Origin: Parapristionchus giblindavisi
Lineage: Eukaryota > Nematoda > Chromadorea > Rhabditida > Diplogasteridae
Length of the DNA stretch: 64,000 nt
Assembly: GCA_943737045.1 (NCBI GenBank)
Contig: CALSFV010000016.1
Location: 1,291,001-1,355,000, forward strand
Direction: 5' to 3'
Of this stretch, positions 24,197 to 35,278 are shown piece after piece. Under the pieces are notes generated by a model. It saw nothing but the letters and a program-made list of their open reading frames with translations, was not told the origin of the DNA and did no database searches. How positions within the stretch are numbered: position 1 is the stretch's first letter; each line of letters starts with the position of its first letter. The position numbers and the translations under genes were made by a program.

Positions 24197-24375
24197 TACA
24201 GGGTGCATGGCCACGACCCGATGAACCATAGCGACAGAGGAGAGGACAGCGGAGTACGGGGGCTTAGCTCAGTGGTAGTGCAGCCGACTTGCAAGCGGAA
24301 GCTCGTTGGTTCGAGTCCTTCAGCCTCCATCGTCTTTTGCGCGCTCCTCTGACATGAGAGTCTTACAATCTCTAC
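24197..24375 (+). mobile_element. 179-bp tRNA-like insertion in GPALPP exon 1
   Basis: Bounded by an exact 8-bp duplication ACAGAGTG (24189-24196 and 24376-24383) inside the coding part of exon 1. Removing it and one duplication restores the exon relative to copy J. The ends TACAGGGTGC and AATCTCTAC show no strong inverted repeat. It may be a tRNA-derived SINE or a DNA element that carries a tRNA-like sequence. Confidence 0.75.
24258..24329 (+). tRNA. tRNA-like sequence, anticodon position TGC (Ala), probably a pseudogene
   Basis: 72 nt with a good seven-pair acceptor stem (GGGGGCT/AGCCTCC, one G-U) and discriminator A. The pol III A box is TTAGCTCAGTGG and the B box is GGTTCGAGTCC. The anticodon loop CTTGCAA would give TGC. 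The D, anticodon and T stems each contain mismatches, so a working tRNA is doubtful. It sits inside the 179-bp insertion. Confidence 0.5.
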
Positions 24376-24531
24376 ACAGAGTGGCCGGCTGCATACCACG
24401 GTCATCGGGGTCCTCTGGGTCCTCATCCTCAGCGGCCTCATCATCTTCATCATCATTATCTCTCCGTGTCAAGTTTCAACATCGGCCTCCTCCACCGATT
24501 TTTCTCTGCACTACACATTTTGTGTCTCTAC

Positions 24532-25226
24532 TAGGGTGGCGAGAATGACTCTTCACTCACCTGTTTTGCCTCCCTCCAACTGGTGAGCAGTCTCTCTAAC
24601 TGCTCACTCGTTCCCTATGGCAGCCGTTCGCTGAGGTCACAAGTGAGTCGAAAAAACAGTTCTTTTTCGATTCACTTAGGTTTTCTCTGCTCTGAGTGGT
24701 CGAAATGTGCAAATGTGAATATTTTTGGAATCTACATGTCAGTGGCTATTCAACAAGCATAAAATCGACTGTCAAAGTACACTTTTAAATTTCGTTGATT
24801 TCTCATGTAATGAATACTATCAATTAGAGAGAAGACGATGAAGAAGAGTTTTAATTGTAATTCGAGTTTACTGTACTAACATAATAAAAATATATGATAT
24901 TATCATAGTCTGATCCGAATTTATGGCATGCATAACATGACAAATCAACGAAATTTAAAAGTGTACTTTAACAGTCGATTTTATGCTTGTTGAATAGCTA
25001 TTGGTGCGTAGATTCCAAAAATATTCAGATGTGCACATTTTGACCACTTTGACTAGAGAAAACCCAAGTGAATCGAAAAAAGAATTGCTTTTTTCTGCTC
25101 ACCAGTGTTTTTCTGATCTCATTGCAAGTACTTGACGAGAGAGAGGTCGTAAATGACCTCTCTCGCGAGTACTTGCACAAGACTGCCAGGGGAACTGGTG
25201 AGTGAAGAGTCATTCTCGCCACCCTA
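24532..25226. mobile_element. hAT-like foldback element, 695 bp
   Basis: Ends TAGGGTGGCGAGAATGACTC and complement, with an exact 8-bp duplication GTCTCTAC at 24524-24531 and 25227-25234. The arms fold back over much of the length (ATTCAACAAGCATAAAATCG near 24748 and its complement near 24985). No transposase. It lies inside the interval that splits GPALPP exon 1 of copy D. Confidence 0.92.
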
Positions 25227-25234
25227 GTCTCTAC

Positions 25235-25810
25235 TCGTTGATCCATACATGTCCTGCTCGGTCTCATCCAACCCAGCAATATATCGAACGGACTTCTGAT
25301 ACGTGAGAGGGATGGTCCCAACAAAGAGAGATTCCCCCCCCCCTTCCACCCCATTCTATCAATTTCTTCTATTATATGATACCCAATTTCTACCCTTCGT
25401 ACCCTCTTTAAAGATGGGGAACCACGAAAAGAAACATTGGCTCCTACCACGATGGGAATGAGCCTCCTCAGACATATACTGTAAGTAAAAAGTGTGTTTA
25501 TGTTCAGTTTGCGACCGGCGCTCAACCTTTGTCCTCTCATTAGGCCCCTTCCCATCTCTCTTTCTCCATTCCCTGCACCATTGAACATCTTTCAATCGTG
25601 ATTATGTCAATCAATACGCAGAATCATTACAAAAGAAATAGTATGTGGTGACGTATATGACTTTTGCTACCATCCTGTCTTCACAGTTTATTCACGAAAA
25701 TATTCGTGGGACACCACCTTTAAGATCAAACCCTATCGAGAGTATTTCTGTGACTTATTCACTTATTTTTGCTTCACCCACATGTATTGTTTCATGCTGA
25801 GCATGTCGAT

Positions 25811-25813
<3 letters not shown>
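25235..25813. other. Unidentified insert between halves of GPALPP exon 1
   Basis: A minus-strand frame near 25310-25235 continues across the hAT target (T.PLTYQKSVRYIAGLDETE...). This could be a scrap of a coding sequence, but it ends quickly and I do not recognise it. The rest shows nothing. Confidence 0.35.

Positions 25814-25879
<66 letters not shown>
25814..25879. repeat. (AT)n microsatellite
   Basis: 66 bp of pure AT directly abutting the GATCCCCTCGCAGG part of exon 1. In copy J that position is followed by a GAT run. Confidence 0.97.
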
Positions 25880-25881
<2 letters not shown>

Positions 25882-25914
25882 TGCGAGGGGATCGAAACTC
25901 GGCGGAAGCAAGGC

Positions 25915-26510
25915 AAGAATATATTTATTTATCTAATTTTTTATTTATCTTAAATGTTTTTAAACAAGTAAAATATGGCTAAAATAAAGAGGAAAAGTAA
26001 GTCGGATGAAATGTACCGAATACACTGTGATTTGAATTGCTAGCGACAACATCCACCCGCTTTTGGCCCCGACCCAACCGATTTATTGTTAGCTAAAATT
26101 CTCTAAAATGAAAACGAGTCAGCCAAAATCCATTGATAAATTAAATTTTTTTGCGCTCCACCCACCCGACTTTAATACCCAGCGACAATAGTTGCCCTCG
26201 TATTGTACACAATGAAGACATTTCAACAAGTAATGTAAGAGTCAAATTGAGATGAAATGTAAGGCGAAGGGTACAAACTACTCCGTGATTTCGCGTTTCA
26301 TTAACGCGAGATATGGGATAGGTTTCCAACGCATTTCAATGTCACTGTAATCAACATACTTTTACACACTTTTACATTCAACATTTTAAACCCAATATTT
26401 GATGTAATTTATTACGTACATATCTCTCTCTCCCTTAATCTTTTGTCTGATTGATAAATACTTAATAATTAAAAATAAATAAATATAAACAAAAATACTT
26501 AAATTATCAT
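25915..26510. repeat. Dispersed repeat fragments
   Basis: Includes the TTCCCAGCGACAA-type repeat (about 26040-26215) and the GCGTTTCATTAACGCGAGAT repeat (about 26215-26345). No exon seen until the ABCF1 remnant at 26511. Confidence 0.6.
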
Positions 26511-26639
26511 CGAAATCGGATGGTTCGATCAACACGCCAACGAGGCCCTCAACGGAGAGATGTCCCCATCGACTGTCTTTTCTCTAAATTTCATATTGAT
26601 CCTCAGGTATGGTAGATTACTGTAATTGGATACGTTAGG

Positions 26640-26720
26640 TTATTGTAGATTGGTGATACTACGGTAGGTTACTGTAGTGTGCTGATACTAGGTCAGGTTA
26701 CGGTAGGTGCGCGGTGCTCA
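26640..26720. repeat. Short TACGGTAG/TACTGTAG repeat cluster
   Basis: Degenerate repeats of GGTTACTGTAG type in the intron after the QIDPQ exon. A longer, inverted version lies at 61810-62050 in the intact copy. Confidence 0.6.
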
Positions 26721-27680
26721 TTCAGTTATGCTTTAGGGATAGTATGGTTCATGATCTTTTAGAATACTGTAGAATATTGATTTATTTATACGACTTCAAT
26801 TGGCGCGAAAGAGTTTGGGCACGGTCGGTCTGCCGGGTCAGTCACACACGGTCAAGATCAAGGATCTCTCCGGAGGACAGAAGAGCAGGTATTGTAATCT
26901 GTTTATATTTATATCTTTGTTATGATAATAATAATAATCATAATAACAATAAAAATAATAATAATGGAAAAGTAGAAGATCTGATGTGAATTGGCTATCT
27001 TTGGTTTCGGCCTGTTACATTCTCGTTTCATTGTTATGATAGATGAGCGATGTTATCCATGGTAAGTGATCTATCCTTCGTTTTGTTCATCAGCTAGTAC
27101 ATATTATTATTGATTATAATTAGCGCAAGCAGAGATAGGATTTGAAAAGAGAAGGGGAAGGAAATGGAATGAAAATCGATTAAGAGTAACCTTAAATATC
27201 TCGTCATCTTATTAGTATATTTTAATAGATTACGCTCTTTATCGTCATCATTATAATTTATAATACCTGATCATCTATTTTGGAAAACGCCTCCGCCTAC
27301 GCTAATGAATTCACATTTTCCCGGAAAACGGTTCTTGCATACGGCCACTGGTTATATTTATATATATGTAATTATATTATTATTATTTATATGATAATTT
27401 ATTATGGGATCTGATGTGAAATGGCTTTTTTTTGTTTCGGCCTGTTACATTCTCGTTTCATTGTTGTGATAGATGAGCGATCACTCTTCCGCTAATAATA
27501 ATAATTATTATTTATAATATCTGATCATCTATTATGGGCGCTGGCCCAGCTGCGATCTTTCCTATGACCTGGCGCTTTCTCGTTTCGATCTGGCGTTATG
27601 TACATAGAGAGTGATTTCCGGTAATATGATCGTATTTTTCTGAGCTTCTAATGAGAATGAGATAAGATTTAACTCGGTTA

Positions 27681-27981
27681 TGCGGTGTTACATTTGCGCG
27701 ACGGTCATTTGAGATCGTGTTACATTCGGACACGTGTCCGTCAACTTTGATTGTGGAGTGTTTTGGGTCCCAAGTGCAAAACCCTTATTGTCAATTGGGA
27801 TACGGTAAGAAGTTACCGTAACCATATATCAATAATGGTTGACTACCGTAACCGTTTACAGTAACTTCATGACCCTTCAAGGTTCTCTTCTCGAGATCGA
27901 AAACGTTTCAAATTTCACGTTGCCGGATCCGTCACCCGTTGGGAATACGGCGTACGTCCGTCGCGCAAATGTAACACCGCA
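27681..27981. mobile_element. Harbinger-like MITE, 301 bp
   Basis: Ends TGCGGTGTTACATTTGCGCG and complement, with TTA at 27678-27680 and 27982-27984. The paralogous intron near 31335 (CCAAACGCTAACCGTG) lacks the element and has the TTA once, an empty site. The same element is carried in the inverted arm at about 30497-30809, with more mutations. Confidence 0.93.
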
Positions 27982-28620
27982 TTAGCGTTTGGAATAAATG
28001 GAGAAAGAGAATAGATAAATTTATGTCTTGGAAAAAGAGAGGATTGATTGTGAGCTTAATATGATGTGAAATGGCGAAGTTTGTTTCGGCCTGTTACATT
28101 CTCGTTTCATTGTTATGATAGATGAGCGATGTTATCCATGGTAAGTGATCTATCCTTCGTTTTGTTCATCAGCTAGTACATATTATTATTGATTATAATT
28201 AGCGCAAGGAGAGGTAGGATTTGAAAAGAGAAGGGGAAGGAAATGGAATGAAAATCGATTAAGAGTGACCTTAAATATCTCGTCATCTTATTAGTATATT
28301 TTAATAGATAAGGCTCTTTATCGTCATCATTATAATTTATAATACCTGATCATCCATTATAGGAGCTGGCCAAGCTGTGATCCTTGCTATGACCAGGCGC
28401 TTTCTCGTTGCTCTGGTGTTATGTCAAATGTGATTTCCATTAATATGATTCTTTTCGAATAACTATATTACAGAGTCGCACTATCCGAACTGTCACTGGG
28501 CGCTCCCGACATTCTCATCCTCGACGAGCCCACGAATAACCTCGATATTGGTGGGTTACGGTATCTATCTGTGGAAAAATCAATAAAATACTTGAAAATA
28601 GTCTTGCTTATATTTAGAAC

Positions 28621-28790
28621 TCCGGTTTTGCAGGCAATATTATAGTAAGTAGCGCGCAAAAAGTTACTTATTTTTCGCTATATACTCATGAAATAGCAAA
28701 ACAGTAATAATAAAGCGTATGTAAGTATAAATTAAGTTGCTTTTTGCGCGATACTTACTATAATATTACCCTGCAAAACCGGAGAATCAG
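28621..28790. mobile_element. Small foldback element with CTCCGGTTTTGCAGG ends
   Basis: Ends CTCCGGTTTTGCAGG and complement, enclosing GTAAGTAGCGCGCAAAAAG arms. It is inserted in the intron after the Walker B exon. The inverted copy keeps only one half of it (29811-29853). Confidence 0.85.
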
Positions 28791-29916
28791 AATTATTTGA
28801 CAAGTTGAAGTCTTTGGAAAAATCAATAAAATGTGGCCTAATCAATTGATAATCAATTTTCTAGAATCGATTGACGCACTGGCGGCAGCGATTGAGGACT
28901 TTGGCGGCGGAGTGATCATGGTTACTCACGACGAAAGACTTGTACGAAAGACCAACTGTCAACTGTGGATTGTTGGAGATAAGGTACGGTAGTTGGCGGA
29001 TTATCGATTGATTGGTCAAAGATCACATCTGGATTATTGATGGAACATATTTTATTAATGTGTTTTTGGGAATTGGCAATAAAGAACAGCACCACAACCA
29101 GGTAGTAAGGTTAAATTAACAAAGGATGACGAAAACTATGAGATGAGAAAGAATACTATTACTAAAACATTCGGATAGATTCAATTTTATAAAACAGGTT
29201 TTAAAAAAGAAATCAATAAAACAATGAGAAAATCAATAAATCAATACCAGGGTATCGCCGAGATCGATGGCGACTTTGACGACTACCGTAAGGAGATTCT
29301 CGAAGCTCTCGGAGAAAAGCTCTAAGAAGGAGATCTTGATATCGATTGATCAGCTACCATTATTGATTGGTTTCCCCAGCAATTTTCTGTTCCTATTTTC
29401 ACTTACCGGTTGCTAGAGTATACTATATTTATATTGTTTTTCTTCATATCCTGTTTTCGATGACGATTTTTCTTACCGTAATTCCGTTGTTCCCTGCTGA
29501 TGCGTTGCAAGTTTACTCTTGTTATCGATTGATTGTTGAAAACTACTTTTGTCCCAAAAGGAATAAGAATTATAGATTTATTGATTTATTAGCGATATCC
29601 TCAACATATTAGATATAGTGATACTACTGATAGACGATAGATATGTGTGTAAGAAACGATGAATGAACTGGGCTATATATGAGCAGGAGGAGGATAATAA
29701 TGAGGATGAAAGAGAAGGTGAGAATTGTCCGGGATAAGAGTAGATCAGGGAAAGGTGAACAAAACAAACAAATCAATCGATAAACTATAAACTAAACTAA
29801 ACGTGCTTGCGCGCTACTTACTATAATATTGCCCTGCAAAACCGGAGTTCTAAATATAAGCAAGACAATTTTCAAGTATTTTATTGATTTTTTAACAGAT
29901 AGATACCGTAACCCAC

Positions 29917-29993
29917 CAATATCGAGGTTATTCGTGGGCTCGTCGAGGATGAGAATGTCGGGAGCGCCCAGTGACAGTTCGGATAGTGCGACT
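29917..29993 (-). pseudogene. ABCF1-like Walker B exon, inverted copy
   Basis: 77-bp exon with [19 protein letters not shown], a TTACAG acceptor and a GTGGGT donor, all apparently intact. On its 3' side it meets half a foldback element and then the 3' flank of another cassette, so no downstream exons follow. Confidence 0.85.
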
Positions 29994-30960
29994 CTGTAAT
30001 GCAAAAATTGATGAAATAAGAGATCATATTAACGGAAATAACACTTGATATAACGCAAAAGTGAGACGAGAAAGTGCCAGGTCGTGGCAAGGATCACAGC
30101 TGGGTGAGCTCCCATAATAGATGATCAGGTATTATAAATTGTAATGATGACGACATAGAGCGTTATTTATTAAAGCATATTAATAAGATCGCTAGATATT
30201 TAAGGCGTCTTTGAATCAATCGATTTTCATTGCATTTCCTTCCAGTTCTATTTTCAAATCCTAACTCTCCTTGCGCTAATTATAATCAATAATAATATGT
30301 ACTAGCTGATGAACAAAACGAAGGATAGATCACTTACCATGGATAACATCGCTCATCTATCATAACAATGAAACGAGAATGTAACAGGCCGAAACAAACT
30401 TCGCCATTTCACATCATATTAAGCTCACAATCAATCCTCTCTTTTTCCAAGACCTAAATTCATCTATCCTCTTTCTCCATTTATTCCAAACGCTAATGCG
30501 GTGTTACATTTGCGCGACGGACGTACGCCTTATTCCCAATGGGTGACGGATCCGGCAACGTGAAATTTGAACTGTTTTCGATCTCGAGAAGAGAACCCTG
30601 AAGGGTCATGAAGTTACTGTAAACGGTTACGGTAGTCAACCATTATTGATATATGGTTACGGTAACTTCTTACCGTATCCCAATTGACAATAAGGGTTTT
30701 CCACTTGGGACCCAAAAAACACTCCACAATCAAAGTTGACGGACACGTGTTCGAATGTAGCATGATCTCAAATGACGGCGTACGTCCGTCGCACAAATGT
30801 AACACAGCACAACCGAGTTAAATCTTATCTCATTCTCATTAGAAGCTCAGAAAAATACGATCATATTACCGGAAATCACTCTCTATGTACATAACGCCAG
30901 ATCGAAACGAGAAAGCGCCAGGTCATAGGAAAGATGGCAGCTGGGCCAGCGCCCATAATA

Positions 30961-31937
30961 GATGATCAGATATTATAAATAATAATAAATATTATTATAG
31001 ATATTAATAAGAAGATAATATTAAAAAATAATAATTAATAATTAATAATAATTAATATAGGCATCACTAAGATGGCTAGATATTTAAAGCGTCTCTGAAT
31101 CGTCAAAATTTCTTTCCATTTCCTTCCCCTTCTCTTTTCTAATCCTAACTCTCATTGTGCTAATTATAATCAATCTTAACATCTACTAGCTAAAGATGCC
31201 ATGAACAAGAGATCGCTTATCGTGCATAACATCGCTCATCTGTCACAGCAATGAAACGAGAATGTAACAGGCTGAAACAAACATCGCCATTTCACATCAT
31301 ATCAAGCTCTTGCCTCTTTTTATTCCAAACGCTAACCGTGTTAAATCTTATCTTATTAAAATTTTTCAATTAATTAAACTTGATCATATTAACGGAAATA
31401 ACACAAGACATAACGCAAGAGCGAAACGAGAAAGTGCCAGGTCATAGCAAGGATCATTTCTCGTAATAGATTATCAGATATTATAAATAATGATAATGGT
31501 AATGATAATAATTAAACATCATTATTATATATTATAGATATCAATAAGATGGCTAGATATTTTAGGAGACTTTAAATCAATCGTTTTTCTTTCCATTTCC
31601 TTCCCCTTCTCTTTTCAAATCCTAATTCTTCCTTGTGCTAATCATAATCAATCGTAATATCTACTAGCTGGTGAAGATAATGAAGTTGAGATCACTTGCG
31701 ATATATAATGAAACGAGAATGTAACAGGCTGAAAAAAAACAAAGATCGCCGCAGCGGTTCGTACGGTAGATTACTAGAAAAAATGAAAGAAAACAATTGA
31801 ATGCTTCGGCAATTGAAAAAAGATTTAATTGTATACAGATTTGATCATGTTTGATGCCCACCTGCGGTATTTTTTTGAAATTTATTTATTTATCGTGCAA
31901 GACAAGAGTGTTTCCTTCGATTGAAATGCACTGGAAG
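30961..31937 (-). other. Duplicated ABCF1 intron blocks
   Basis: Repeats of the block CATCGCTCATCT.TCA...ACAATGAAACGAGAATGTAACAGG appear near 31230 and 31710, and again near 30350, 37530 and 61430. The intron expanded by internal duplication. Positions 31780-31937 show nothing identifiable. Confidence 0.6.
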
Positions 31938-32290
31938 CAGAGATGGTATTAACGATTAACGAATTAACGAAAATCGTTAATTTTAACGATATTTGGTTGA
32001 ACTTGTAATATTCTGTGTGAGACCAGATGGATGAAGGGAGAAACTTTATAATTCAGACGTTTCGAGGACTATTTCCTCATCATCAGTGAGATTGGATTAC
32101 CTCAAAATAGTCCTCGAAACGTCTGAATTATAAAGTTTCTCCCTTCATCCATCTGGTCTCACACAGAATATTACAAGTTCAACCAAACGTTACAAATGAA
32201 GATAACCGAGTATTCACAATTTAACGATATTTTTCGTTAAATATTAACGATTAACGAATTAACGAAAATAAGTTTTTACGACATTACAAC
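31938..32290. mobile_element. hAT-like TTAACG-rich element with a nested foldback
   Basis: Starts CAGAGATGGTATTAACGATT, the same end that closes the element at 63594 in reverse. It is rich in TTAACGATTAACGAATTAACG. A foldback with arms starting GGTTGAACTTGTAATATTC (about 31992-32217) interrupts it and is bracketed by TTTAACGATATTT, a likely duplication of about 13 bp. Confidence 0.75.
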
Positions 32291-32687
32291 AACAAAAAAT
32301 CACTTAAATTTTAAAAAAATTGAATAAATTTCCCCTATGCGCGTTTATTGTATCATTTGTGGTAGCTTTATTACTGATCGTGTACTATCGGGTTTACCAG
32401 CGTTAGCATTGCTTATTGGTGTTCCTTATGAGCTAATCTCTCAGGCGTGAAACATGCGATCACCGGGTTGCAACTTTTAATAAAATGTTATTGTTTCTGT
32501 AAATAAGTCCGGTATGGGCCTAGTCGTAGTGCTGTTAAGAATAAGTGGCATCATGATCAATGTCCTATAATCTCTGATCTTCGATATTTGATCTTTGCCT
32601 CCCTCTTACCGTAATCTCTCATCGTTGCAGGACCTTCTTTGATATCTGATCTTTGTCCCCACTTACCGTAATCTCTCATCATTGCAG

Positions 32688-33239
32688 GACCTTCTCCAAG
32701 TCAGCGGGTGTATCATCATCAGAGCAGGCTAATTGGATGCGGGCGCCCGGTACAGATCCCGTCGACCAACCCGGTACCAGCAGAGACGATATGGAGAGAT
32801 TGGTAAATTATTGATTGATTTGAGAAAGTATTGATTGATTTGGGCTTGTATTGATTAGCTGTATTGATTAACGGTCGCGGTTAGGAAATGTTTCGTGAAA
32901 TGTCTATTTTTGTTTGTTTTTTAACGCTTTATCGAATTGTTTTGCTAATGGATTTGGGATATTATCGGTTGATGTCCTTGCCAATAAATCAACCGATTAC
33001 AATCGATCGATAGTCTAATCGTACACGTCTCACTTTTTTATCTACAAGCGAACGCGGAACGCGACGCGCAGCAGGCGCGCATCGCTTCGGCGCTCACAGC
33101 CAGCCGGAACGAATCGCTGCTTGACGCACACGCATCGCGCAAGCGGAAGGCTGAAGCTGACGCGGCTGCTGCGTCTGGCGCGTCGATGTCCGGAGGAGCG
33201 CCCGAGAGGAGGCCGTTTGATAGGGAGAAGGACATGCAG
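32688..33239 (+). pseudogene. GPALPP1-like copy F: exons 6 and 7
   Basis: E6 is 32688-32802 (intact, one or two minisatellite units before it). E7 is 33048-33239, full length with FDREKDMQ and a GTGAGA donor. The E7 acceptor CTACAG has become CTACAA. The nearest AG is one base downstream and would shift the frame. No exon 8 is found, because unrelated sequence begins near 33380. Confidence 0.87.
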
Positions 33240-33674
33240 GTGAGAATTTATTATTTAAACAAATATTTTGTTTAAATCATTTCTACAACAATGCTTGTTT
33301 TGTGGTTGACCGGTTGATTTCGAGTTTGGCGATCTAAAGATTAGCCACTTTCATTGACGCATTTTGATGAATAAGTTGTCAGCCGCCGTACCAAATCATT
33401 TTTTGGACTTTTCTGAAGGGCCTTTTTTGTGTATAGGTACTTTTTTTAAAAGAATGATACTTTATTTGCATAAGACAAATCAGCGAGATTAAATCAAACC
33501 AGTAGGGTACGGGCGAAAAATCAACGAACGTGCCAATACACTATAAACACAAACAAAAATTAGGAGCGAGGGAGTGTTAACAGAAAATGTAACAAATCGG
33601 ATAAATGGTGAATGAAATCGATAAATAGTCAAACTTGAATGGCTAAAACACGTAATAAGCTATGTGAATAATTC

Positions 33675-35215
33675 GAAACGAAAAATGCGAAGAATGGGGT
33701 ATTGAGTTGTAACATGGGAATGGTTATCTTGATATCTTTCATAATCAATCTTCTTCATCTCTTCATCTATGTACATTTGTCGTTCCTGCAGCGCATCTAC
33801 CGTTGTAGGTGAACTCTCTGAAAACGTAAACAATTATGGAGAGTGAAATGAAATTATGAAAGTTTCAGTGGTTTAAAGGAATGTTTCAAAAACTTTCATT
33901 AAACAAACAAATTTCACAGCTAATTCGTCTCAAAATATCCAACAAATTATTGCAGATTGAAAAGGAACAAAAAACTAACCAATGACATCATGATGACCGA
34001 TGGATGACATCATGACATGATGAATGTGGACATTCATTGTCTCCCCCTTTGTAGACCATCAGAGTTAATGCATGATCTGCAATTCAAATTTTATTAAAAT
34101 ACATTTCTATTTCTGAAATATACCATATATAAAAATGTATTTAATGCAGTTTTTTTTTAATAATAGCAATATTAGATTTAATAACCAACCATTGTTCTCA
34201 AATCCTTATTGTATGAAAACGACGCCTCGAATAGAACGGTAATAGCCTGAAATGAGTTGAGTTAGTGGATCAAAGATGAACATTTTATAGTACCTTTGCT
34301 TATTCATCCATACATTAACGATTTCCATCTTCTAAATACGATACATATCTGAGATATCTGAAAGTAAATTGATTAGAATATTGACATTAAAATTAGATAT
34401 CAACCTTTATGCAGAACATTAAGACGTATTTTGCCCACGAAGTCAATCTATCGGTACCTGTACCTGCTTAGGAGTTAGAGAAAGAGAAATAGAAAGAGGT
34501 AGAGAGACAGAGAATGAGAGATAGATAGGATGATCAAAGGTTTGCACGGACGTTCATCGTAGATTCATATTATATAGGATTTAGTTTAATGCATGAAGAC
34601 CATCATCGACGATGATTTATATGTTGTGTTCATTTGTTTTGAATATATTGGAGATTAATTACGTGAATATATTACATAAATAAAAAAGAAATGAGCATAA
34701 TACTACCTACAGTAATCCAAGGGGAGTCGCAAGGTGAAGTTCACAACGAATCCGGGATAATAACGAGCTCAGGACGGGAGCAACGAGTATTCTGCAAAAG
34801 TTCAGTGATCAAATAGCAATGATTAAACAAAAGCAAAATAACTATTAGAGTTAAAGTAATGAAAGAATGGTTTTAAAGTAGGTTGTATTAGAAAAGAAAC
34901 TATGTAAAGACTGACCAACCTTACCTTTTAAAGGGTCAATTTAGTTGTTTCAGCAAGAATAAACATAGATCCTGTGCATTGTACAGTGAATAGTAACAGT
35001 TCGATCACAACCAATCTGAAAAAGATCAAAGATTATACTAAACAGCGAAAAGCGGAGAAAATTAACGATATAAATATCGTCCAATCGTTCAAAATTCTGC
35101 AAGAACCATAGTCAATCGAAAATTAAACACGACATTAATTTATTAATAAAAAAAACTCACCAAAATATCGATTCATCTCCTTCAATAGTTCTTCATCCAA
35201 CAATTCGACCACTAA
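33675..35215 (-). pseudogene. Possible unidentified multi-exon gene remnant
   Basis: The minus strand has several short blocks with C. elegans-style TTTCAG acceptors and GT donors: 35161-35215 (LLVVELLDEELLKEMNRYF), about 34942-35008, about 34710-34795, 34404-34455, 34195-34254 (AITVLFEASFSYNKDLRTM) and 33676-33819 (SSPTTVDALQERQMYIDEEM...). Each has one open frame, but adjacent blocks do not join in phase, and two blocks stop just before the donor. I do not recognise the protein. It may be a decayed gene or chance. Confidence 0.3.
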
Positions 35216-35278
35216 CAACGGAGAGAGAAGATAACAATGAATAGACCAACTTCAAATGAAATAAAATTTGAATGAAGT

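Larger units (their letters stand above)
21311..25914 (-). pseudogene. GPALPP1-like copy D: all eight exons, interrupted
   Basis: Minus-strand exons: E8 21311-21409, E7 21682-21873, E6 22113-22227, E5 23005-23078, E4 23153-23255, E3 23401-23589, E2 23649-23882, E1 in pieces at 24166-24196, 24376-24460 and 25880-25914. Splice sites at E2-E8 look normal. E7 ends in the DUF3752-type FDREKDMQ and E8 ends NSQKFL-stop, as in the other copies. Lesions: E4 is 103 bp instead of 111 (8 bp lost, frameshift). E1 holds a 179-bp tRNA-like insertion with an 8-bp duplication and is split again by a hAT element and an (AT)n tract. This is the most complete minus copy but cannot encode the full protein. Confidence 0.9.
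26511..29325 (+). pseudogene. ABCF1-like copy E: last five exons of the second ATPase domain
   Basis: Plus-strand exons: 26511-26606 ([17 protein letters not shown], then degenerate, ending IDPQ), 26800-26888 (LARKSLG...DLSGGQKSR, the ABC signature), 28474-28550 (Walker [12 protein letters not shown]), 28865-28983 ([13 protein letters not shown], the H-loop) and 29251-29325 ([18 protein letters not shown], stop). ABC-F proteins of this type act on cytosolic ribosomes and initiation. The Walker A exon is missing. The first exon is scrambled in its middle. The acceptor before LARK is TTCAA where the intact copy at 61709 has TTCAG. The last exon is intact. Confidence 0.88.
27530..30960. repeat. 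Large inverted repeat at the mirror point of the cluster
   Basis: The intron upstream of the Walker B exon and that exon itself (left arm about 27530-28650) recur in reverse at about 29811-30960. The arms share the same Harbinger-like MITE and the same junction with a small foldback element. The spacer (28651-29810) holds the H-loop and terminal exons and their 3' flank. On either side of this point the gene cassettes have opposite orientation. Confidence 0.88.

Noticed and set aside
25025..25588. 187-codon minus-strand ORF
   Set aside because: It runs through the hAT element end, a poly-C run and unrelated sequence, with no recognisable motif.
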